DNA of 64,000 bases from DATFWC01 sp963777755 (GTDB lineage Bacteria; Pseudomonadota; Alphaproteobacteria; Rhizobiales; Xanthobacteraceae): positions 1 through 64,000 of the forward strand of contig CAVZSC010000035.1 in assembly GCA_963777755.1 (NCBI GenBank), given 5' to 3'. Shown here piece by piece: positions 58,833 to 64,000 of the stretch (position 1 is its first letter; the number at the start of each line of letters is the position of its first letter). Under the pieces are notes generated by a model. It saw only the letters and a list, made by a program, of their open reading frames with translations. It searched no databases and was not told the DNA's origin. A program made the position numbers and the translations under genes.

Positions 58833-60776
58833 ATGGTCACCCTGACCTTTCCCGACGGCGCGCGTCGGGAGTTTTCCCCAGGCACCACCGGCCTCGACAT
58901 CGCCAAGGGCATCTCGCCCTCGCTGGCGAAGCGCACGGTCGCGATGGCGCTCGACGGCACCGTCATGGACCTCGCCGATCCGATTGCGCACGATGCAAGA
59001 ATCGAGTTCCTGTCGCGCGAGGACCCGCGCGCGCTGGAGTTGATCCGGCACGACGCCGCGCATGTGCTGGCCGAAGCGGTGCAGACCTTGTGGCCGGGCA
59101 CCCAGGTGACCATCGGGCCGGTGATCGAGAACGGCTTCTACTACGATTTCTTCCGCAACGAGCCGTTCACCCCGGAGGACTTTCCGGCGATCGAGAAGAA
59201 GATGCGCGAGATCATTGCGCGCGACCGGCCGTTCACCAAGTCGATGATGGCGCGCCAGGACGCCAAGCGCATGTTCGGCGACATGGGCGAGCAGTTCAAG
59301 GTGGAGCTCATCGACGCTATCCCCGAGGACCAGGAGATCAAGATCTATCGCCAGGGCGAGTGGCTTGATCTCTGCCGCGGCCCGCACATGACCTCCACGG
59401 GCAAGATCGGCAACGCCTTCAAGCTGATGAAGGTCGCGGGCGCCTATTGGCGCGGCAACTCCAACCGCGAGACGCTCTCGCGCATCTACGGCACCGCGTT
59501 CGCAAGGCAAGACGAGCTCGACGCCTACCTGCGGCAGATCGAGGAGGCGGAGAAGCGCGACCACCGCAAGCTCGGCCGCGAGATGAACCTGTTCCATTTC
59601 CAGGAGGAGGCGCCCGGCTCGGTGTTCTGGCACCCGAAGGGCTGGACCCTGTTCCAGGCGCTCGAGCACTACATCCGCCGCCGCCAGACCGATGCCGGCT
59701 ACGTCGAGGTGAACTCGCCGCAGCTCATGGACAAGGAGCTGTGGGTAACGACCGGCCACATGCAGACCTATGGCGATCTGATGTTCCTCACCGAGACGCG
59801 CGAGGAGGACGAGCGCGTCTACGCGATCAAGCCGATGAACTGCCCGGGCCACGTGCAGATCTTCAAGAACGGCCTGAAGTCCTACCGCGACCTGCCGCTT
59901 AAGCTCGCCGAGTTCGGCAAGGTGCACCGGTTCGAGCCGTCGGGGGCGCTGCACGGGCTGATGCGCGTGCGCGCCTTCACCCAGGACGACGCGCACGTCT
60001 TCATCACCGAGCAGCAGATCGCCGCCGAATGCCTGGCGATGAACGACCTGATCCTTTCCATCTACGAGGACTTCGGCTTCGACGACGTGCGCATCAAGTT
60101 CTCCGATCGCCCCGACAAGCGCATCGGCGACGATGCGGTATGGGACAAGGCGGAGGCCGCCTTGATGCAGGCGCTCGAAGCCTCGGGCCGGCCATGGACG
60201 CTCAACAAGGGCGAAGGCGCGTTCTACGGGCCGAAGCTCGAATACGTGCTGCGCGACGCCATCGGCCGCGACTGGCAGTGCGGCACCGTGCAGGTCGACC
60301 TCAACCTGCCGGGCCGGCTCGGCGCCTTCTATATCGACGACCACTCGAACAAGGTGACACCGGTGATGCTGCACCGCGCGATGTTCGGCTCGCTCGAGCG
60401 CTTCACCGGCATCCTGATCGAGCACTATGCGGGCCATTTCCCGCTGTGGCTCGCGCCCCTGCAGGCGGTGGTCGCGACCATCACATCGGATGCCGACGAC
60501 TACGCGCGCGACGCGCTCGCCGCGGCGAAGCGCCTGGGGCTGCGCGCGGAAGGCGACCTGCGCAACGAGAAGATCAACTACAAGGTTCGCGAGCACTCGC
60601 TCGCCAAGGTGCCGGTGCTGCTGGTGGTCGGCCGCAAGGAGGCGGCCGAGCGCACCGTGTCGATACGCCGGCTCGGCAGCGAGAAGCAGACGACGATGCC
60701 GCTCGATGCCGCGCTCGCCATGCTCGCCGACGAGGCGGTCGCGCCCGACGTGCGGCGGCTCAAGCAGGCGGCGTGA
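58833..60776 (+). CDS. thrS: Threonyl-tRNA synthetase
   Basis: A complete 647-residue class II synthetase. The second of two adjacent ATGs (58833) is 7 nt from AGGAG and is preferred over 58830. Domains: TGS (VTLTFPDGARREFSPGTTG), editing domain (HDAAHVLAEAVQTLWPG, with CRGPHMTSTGKI), catalytic core with zinc ligands in PMNCPGHVQIFK, RFEPSGALHGLMRVRAFTQD and DDHSNKVTPVMLHRAMFGSL, and the anticodon-binding domain from about residue 540. Charges tRNA-Thr. Essential gene, single here. Confidence 0.97.
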   Translation: MVTLTFPDGARREFSPGTTGLDIAKGISPSLAKRTVAMALDGTVMDLADPIAHDARIEFLSREDPRALELIRHDAAHVLAEAVQTLWPGTQVTIGPVIENGFYYDFFRNEPFTPEDFPAIEKKMREIIARDRPFTKSMMARQDAKRMFGDMGEQFKVELIDAIPEDQEIKIYRQGEWLDLCRGPHMTSTGKIGNAFKLMKVAGAYWRGNSNRETLSRIYGTAFARQDELDAYLRQIEEAEKRDHRKLGREMNLFHFQEEAPGSVFWHPKGWTLFQALEHYIRRRQTDAGYVEVNSPQLMDKELWVTTGHMQTYGDLMFLTETREEDERVYAIKPMNCPGHVQIFKNGLKSYRDLPLKLAEFGKVHRFEPSGALHGLMRVRAFTQDDAHVFITEQQIAAECLAMNDLILSIYEDFGFDDVRIKFSDRPDKRIGDDAVWDKAEAALMQALEASGRPWTLNKGEGAFYGPKLEYVLRDAIGRDWQCGTVQVDLNLPGRLGAFYIDDHSNKVTPVMLHRAMFGSLERFTGILIEHYAGHFPLWLAPLQAVVATITSDADDYARDALAAAKRLGLRAEGDLRNEKINYKVREHSLAKVPVLLVVGRKEAAERTVSIRRLGSEKQTTMPLDAALAMLADEAVAPDVRRLKQAA

Positions 60777-60781
60777 TCCCG

Positions 60782-60807
60782 TCAGGGCGACCCGACGGTC
60801 GCCCTGA
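60782..60807. terminator. Hairpin between convergent thrS and GNAT genes
   Basis: TCAGGGCGACC and GGTCGCCCTGA form an 11-bp perfect stem with a CGAC loop, five bases after the thrS stop. It probably ends transcripts from both sides; it also resembles the interspersed GGCGACC palindromes at 21407 and 61462. Confidence 0.6.
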
Positions 60808-60808
60808 T

Positions 60809-61279
60809 TCAATCGATGTGGTCGGATCCCGCGGGAAGATCCCGGCGCATATGCACCCGGTGGAAGCCGTCTTCCGTCGCACGGTGCGTCTCGACAAATC
60901 CCATCCGACCGTACCGTGCCAGGTTCTCCGTCATCGCCGCGTTGGTGTAGAGCCGTATGGCCGGCAGGTGATGGCGCCTGGCTTCGCGTGCTGCATGATC
61001 CATCAGCTGCCGCCCCAGCCCCTCGCCCTGCCGCGCCGGCTCGACCGCAATGTTGTCAATGAAGTACGCGTCCATTTCAGGCCAGGCGACCATATAGCCG
61101 ACCACCGCGCCGCGCGCCTCGATCACGACCACATGACCCACGGCGATCGCTGCAGCAAAATCGGCTGACATCGGCGCCGGCTCGCGTCCGATCCGCGGCA
61201 CGTATCCGGCATACGCGGCACGAGCGACCGCAGCGAGGCGCACGGCGTCATCGCCTGTGGCTTTGCGGATCAGCGCCAT
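60809..61279 (-). CDS. GNAT-family N-acetyltransferase
   Basis: 156 residues with the GNAT fold: ALIRKATGDDAVRLAAVARA at the start, VVVIEARGAVVGYMVAWPEM, and the acetyl-CoA loop DNIAVEPARQGEGLGRQLMD (Q/RxxGxG), then AIRLYTNAAMTENLARYGRM and GFVETHR. It transfers acetyl to an unknown amine; RimI-like single-domain size. Convergent with thrS. Confidence 0.9.
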   Translation of the reverse strand: MALIRKATGDDAVRLAAVARAAYAGYVPRIGREPAPMSADFAAAIAVGHVVVIEARGAVVGYMVAWPEMDAYFIDNIAVEPARQGEGLGRQLMDHAAREARRHHLPAIRLYTNAAMTENLARYGRMGFVETHRATEDGFHRVHMRRDLPAGSDHID

Positions 61280-61461
61280 TGCCCTGCCCTACCCTGCCAG
61301 GCGCTTTTTTGCGCGCTGCTTCGCGCACGAGGAGCCGAGGGCGCACAACGGGAATATTCGCTCGGGTCCAGCACCGAAAGTTACATGCGAGGTGTCGATT
61401 TCGACACTGAGAGCCGCGTGTGGGTGCCCGCGAACGTGCCGCGAGCGAGGCGACACCAAGC

Positions 61462-61482
61462 GGGCGACCACAAGGGTCGCCC
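61462..61482. repeat. Palindrome GGGCGACC-ACAAG-GGTCGCCC
   Basis: An 8-bp stem of the interspersed palindrome type seen at 21407. Its expected continuation AGGGGTGCCCCTA is found at 62846-62858, on the other side of the IS4-type element, so the element split this repeat. Confidence 0.55.
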
Positions 61483-61483
61483 C

Positions 61484-62845
61484 CATAGGCGCTAGGATAA
61501 GCATGCGATCAGTTGATCCGATTGTTGTATGCGCTTGCGCGGTGGCTCACGTAAATAGCGGAAGACCAATGCGATCGCGCTGAGAACGTCGTGCCAGCGC
61601 AGTCTTCCGCGGATGCTGTCGCGGACTGCGGACAGGGCCATTTTGAGCAGGCGCCAGCGTGGCGGGCCTGGTGCGACATTGCCGCTTGATGCGGGATTCA
61701 GAGGGGGGAGGTTCGGGCACTTGCCCGGCATTGCGTTCTGCAACAAGGAAGGCAATCAGCCGGGCGTAGAGCCAGGATTGCGCGAGCTCGGGTTTCTTGG
61801 CGGCGAGATCATCAAGGCCGGCAATGCTCTTCATGCGCTTGAAGGTCAGTTCGATCTGCCAGCGAAAGCGGTAGATCGCCAGAACGTCTGATGCGGGGAA
61901 CGTGTCAGCCGGCAGCGACGTCACCAGCATCACATACCTGGCGGCCTCGAGAGTGCGCGGATGGAGTTTCTTGCCGCGCTTTTTGGCGTTCTTGAGCAGT
62001 CGAGCCCGCTCGGTTCTCCACTGTTGGCGGCTCTTGCGCCAAACGACGAGGCGCAATTCGAAGGGCTCGGTTCCTTTGCGGTCCTCGTCAACCCGAACTT
62101 TGACCTCGCCAGTTTCCTTTTCTGAGCACGCAGCGTGGCAAAAAGGTTCAATTTACGGCCATCAACGTGCCTCAGGCTTAACGCGTTCCAGCCCATGCGC
62201 ACAATGAAGTCGGCTCCGTCCTCCTTCACCAGCCGCAGATTACGGGCCCTGGCATAAATGCGATCCCCCAGCACGATCTCGCCGGCCCGGTAGGTCAGCC
62301 GCTGCAGGTTCTCGCCACCACGTCCATCGGTCAGCTCGACATGATCAACCTGTCCGTTCGCCAGATCGTAACCGACATGCAGGCGCCACGACGTGCGGTC
62401 GGCGCCGGGCCGGCAAATCGCCGTGGCGTCGAGCGCGCGCAAGCGATACCCGGCCCACCGCTTCGCCGGCAGCGTGGCCTGTCGCTGCGCCAGCAAGGCC
62501 GCCACAATATCCCCGAGCCATGGGGCAGCATTGCAAAGCCGCTCAAGCAGCGAGGGGTCCTTCAGCTCGGCTAAACCCACCGCCGCAGCCCACGCACAGG
62601 TCTCGCGCAGCGACATACCGCACCCGCCATAGGCCATCGCCAGCTGCAACAGCGTTGCGGCATTCTTGATCCCGCGCGCGCGCCTAAACGCGCCACGCGT
62701 GCGGGCCGTCTGTTCCAGGTCGAAACTGGGGGGCAATTGCGCTTGCAAGTGCTCCCGGAAACCGAAAATGTCAGGTCGAATCAGCATCCCAATCTTGAAT
62801 CACATTGGGATTCCTGGCGTCTAGAACCTTATCCTAGCGCCTATG
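61484..62845 (-). mobile_element. IS4-type insertion sequence with perfect 18-bp inverted repeats
   Basis: CATAGGCGCTAGGATAAG (61484-61501) is the exact reverse complement of 62828-62845. The 1362-bp element contains one transposase gene broken into two frames on the minus strand. No clear target duplication: GCCCC occurs on both sides but at different distances. Confidence 0.85.
61547..62787 (-). pseudogene. IS4-family transposase, frameshifted
   Basis: ATG 62787 begins MLIRPDIFGFREHLQAQLPP. The first frame holds RALDATAICRPGADRTSWRL and EIVLGDRIYARARNLRLVKE (first two acidic residues). Near 62126 the frame shifts at CAGAAAAGG. The second frame continues ETGEVKVRVDEDRKGTEPFE, LRLVVWRKSRQQWRTE, and the YREK-type IYRFRWQIELTFKRMKSIAG with the third acidic residue. 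One missing or extra base in the A run explains it; programmed slippage is less likely because IS4 transposases are normally single frames. The C-terminus after 61700 looks altered. Confidence 0.8.
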
Positions 62846-62903
62846 AGGGGTGCCCCTACGGGTCCAATGGTATTGCGGCGTTCAAGGCGACCGCGGCGGT
62901 CGC

Positions 62904-63131
62904 CTATCGGTATCGCACGATCTTCATCCGCGAGTTGCGCGTGACGTGCACGCGGCATTGCCACGGGAGCACGGTCGTCGGCTGGCGTGGCAACAGCAAG
63001 TTCTCGCCCGGCCGATCGATGAAGCGCTCGCGCTCGCGGCCGGGCAATTCGCTTGCAGGAATTTGCGGGGCCGCAACAGACGACGTCGTGCCGATCGCCA
63101 GAAGGCCTGCGAGGAAACAGAGCAGTCTCAT
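62904..63131 (-). CDS. Small exported protein
   Basis: 75 residues with a clear signal peptide (MRLLCFLAGLLAIGTTSSVA, cleavage after AAP-like site). The mature part is basic (QIPASELPGRERERFIDRPG, ENLLLPRQPTTVLPW) and has a single cysteine. No family recognised. It lies 20 bp downstream of the gene at 63152 on the same strand, so it may be co-transcribed. Confidence 0.5.
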   Translation of the reverse strand: MRLLCFLAGLLAIGTTSSVAAPQIPASELPGRERERFIDRPGENLLLPRQPTTVLPWQCRVHVTRNSRMKIVRYR

Positions 63132-63151
63132 CGCATGCCTAGATCCGAAAG

Positions 63152-64000
63152 CTAGCGCGTCAGCACTTCGATCTCGCGGTCGACGCCGGCCTCGACCTTG
63201 AACTCGCGATTGTAGACCCGGCCCTCGTTGCGGGCGATGGCGACGTAGTCGCCCTCGGCGAGGATCACGATGGGAAAGGCGCCGATCAATTCCTTGATCA
63301 CGTCGCCGCCGGGCGTGAGCACCGACCAGGCGGTGTTGGCGAGCGCCTCGCCGCCCTTTTCGCCGACAAGCTTGAGCGTGATCTTGGCGGCCCGGTGCAC
63401 GATGGTCGTGTCGATGAGCTTGCCCGACTGGATGCGCAGATCGGAGCGCATCACCGCATTGCCGTCGCCATAGTTCGACACCACGTGATAGAGGCCTTCC
63501 GGCAGGAGCACCACGTCGCTCGCGGCGACGTTCTCGGCGACCGGGCGTTTCTCCCCGGGCTCGAACTGGCTGCCCTTGAAGATGTCGAAATGGATCTGCC
63601 CGGGCGGGATGCGCGCATCGCCGACGCGACCCTCGAAGCGCGCGCCGCCGGCCGGGATCTCAAAGATTTCGCGCACCGCCTCGTTGCGCAGCTGCACGCG
63701 CTTGACCGCATTGGCGAGCCCGAACGTCACATGCACGATGTAGCCCCCGGGCGGCAGCGTAACGACCGGCGCGGCGTTCTTGTCCTCGCGCACCAGCTTG
63801 AACATCCCGTTGGGGTCGGGCCGCTCATTGTAGATCCGCCATAGGAGCCCGCCCGTGATGGAGGGCGGGTCGCGGCCGAACCGGGCCGTGAGGTTGAGGG
63901 CAACCTGTGTCGGCGCCGCCGGGGCCGCGGGTACGGTTATCGGCGGCGGCGTGACCGGGGGCGCGGCAGCCGGCGGGGGAGGCGGCGCGACGCCGCCGCC
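63152..64000 (-). CDS. Large exported or surface protein, 5' end beyond the window
   Basis: The frame is open from 63152 to the right edge (at least 282 codons). The edge part is Pro/Ala-rich (VAPPPPPAAAPPVTPPPITV), followed by TARFGRDPPSITGGLLWRIY and beta-rich sequence with repeated LPPGGYIVHV / LLPEGLYHVVS / LAEGDYVAI motifs, which look like three carboxypeptidase-regulatory/PEGA-like modules. It ends in GVDREIEVLTR. An envelope-associated protein with repeated beta-sandwich domains is likely. The N-terminus cannot be judged. Confidence 0.65.
   Translation of the reverse strand, partial: GGGVAPPPPPAAAPPVTPPPITVPAAPAAPTQVALNLTARFGRDPPSITGGLLWRIYNERPDPNGMFKLVREDKNAAPVVTLPPGGYIVHVTFGLANAVKRVQLRNEAVREIFEIPAGGARFEGRVGDARIPPGQIHFDIFKGSQFEPGEKRPVAENVAASDVVLLPEGLYHVVSNYGDGNAVMRSDLRIQSGKLIDTTIVHRAAKITLKLVGEKGGEALANTAWSVLTPGGDVIKELIGAFPIVILAEGDYVAIARNEGRVYNREFKVEAGVDREIEVLTR

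Noticed and set aside
62110..62140. CAGAAAAGG in the IS4-type transposase as a programmed -1 site
   Set aside because: The heptamer does not fit the usual X-XXY-YYZ pattern in the zero frame and IS4 transposases are normally single ORFs; simple indel preferred.

Overview
The window reads as one stretch of a GC-rich alphaproteobacterial chromosome, most likely order Hyphomicrobiales (Rhizobiales), near Nitrobacteraceae or Xanthobacteraceae. This rests on gene content and style: an IscU-like scaffold, FolE, HisI, ThrS, YidD, 5-oxoprolinase PxpB/PxpC, IorA/IorB-type molybdenum hydroxylase, a TAXI-TRAP binding protein, many GTG/TTG starts, and frequent 4-bp ATGA/GTGA gene overlaps. The genus cannot be fixed from sequence reading alone.

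Positions 1 to about 17,600 are an accessory island. It holds insertion sequences (a 2.58-kb element at 3872-6451, an IS66-like element at about 13335-15018, an IS630 remnant fused to a ligase fragment at 12010-12633), a truncated serine recombinase, a ParA/ribbon-helix-helix partition pair, a VRR-NUC nuclease, a broken DUF5681-like gene and two orphan double-glycine leader peptide genes. A two-gene module occurs in three copies: an HTH/coiled-coil protein ending in a WWxWRRAG-like tail, followed by an 80-residue protein that resembles only the tail domain of large serine recombinases. The most distinctive content is a family of small, cysteine-bearing, probably exported proteins sharing a WVPADQPT...WLKLRL C-terminus. 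They are strung in head-to-tail arrays with ATGA overlaps behind a one-helix membrane peptide, and appear at 6570, 8448-9606, 12668-13329 and 15029-15845. A candidate structured RNA lies beside two of these arrays.

From about 17.6 kb the content changes to ordinary chromosomal genes, beginning with a 5'-truncated hydrolase at the junction. Blocks follow in order: adenylate cyclase, a secreted ClpP-like protein, Fe-S scaffold, folE, hisI (17.6-23.4 kb); tandem B12-type radical SAM genes, the second wrecked by frameshifts (23.9-27.5 kb); an unknown gene, pxpB-pxpC and a DMT exporter (27.8-31.6 kb); a Cache-GGDEF-EAL protein, a divergent MFS/Lrp pair, and phnA with an HpcH-type aldolase and a MaoC dehydratase (31.6-39.4 kb); a lytic transglycosylase and yidD. 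At 41.5-48.5 kb a CMD-family protein and a LysR-divergent cupin/SDR operon share a 40-bp promoter element, which suggests one regulon. An IS630 element and a frameshifted Rieske gene lie between them. After that come an M15-like peptidase, iorB/iorA-type genes, an L,D-transpeptidase, an alpha/beta hydrolase, TAXI-TRAP, thrS, a GNAT, an IS4-type element and the start of a gene running off the right edge.

Three copies of a roughly 167-bp double-hairpin repeat (23535, 39419, 42453) punctuate the chromosomal part. Each hairpin is flanked by TA, and the copies show paired compensatory base changes. Frameshifts and nonsense codons are unusually common in the window: at least eight genes are broken. 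Either the region is decaying or the assembly has indel errors.
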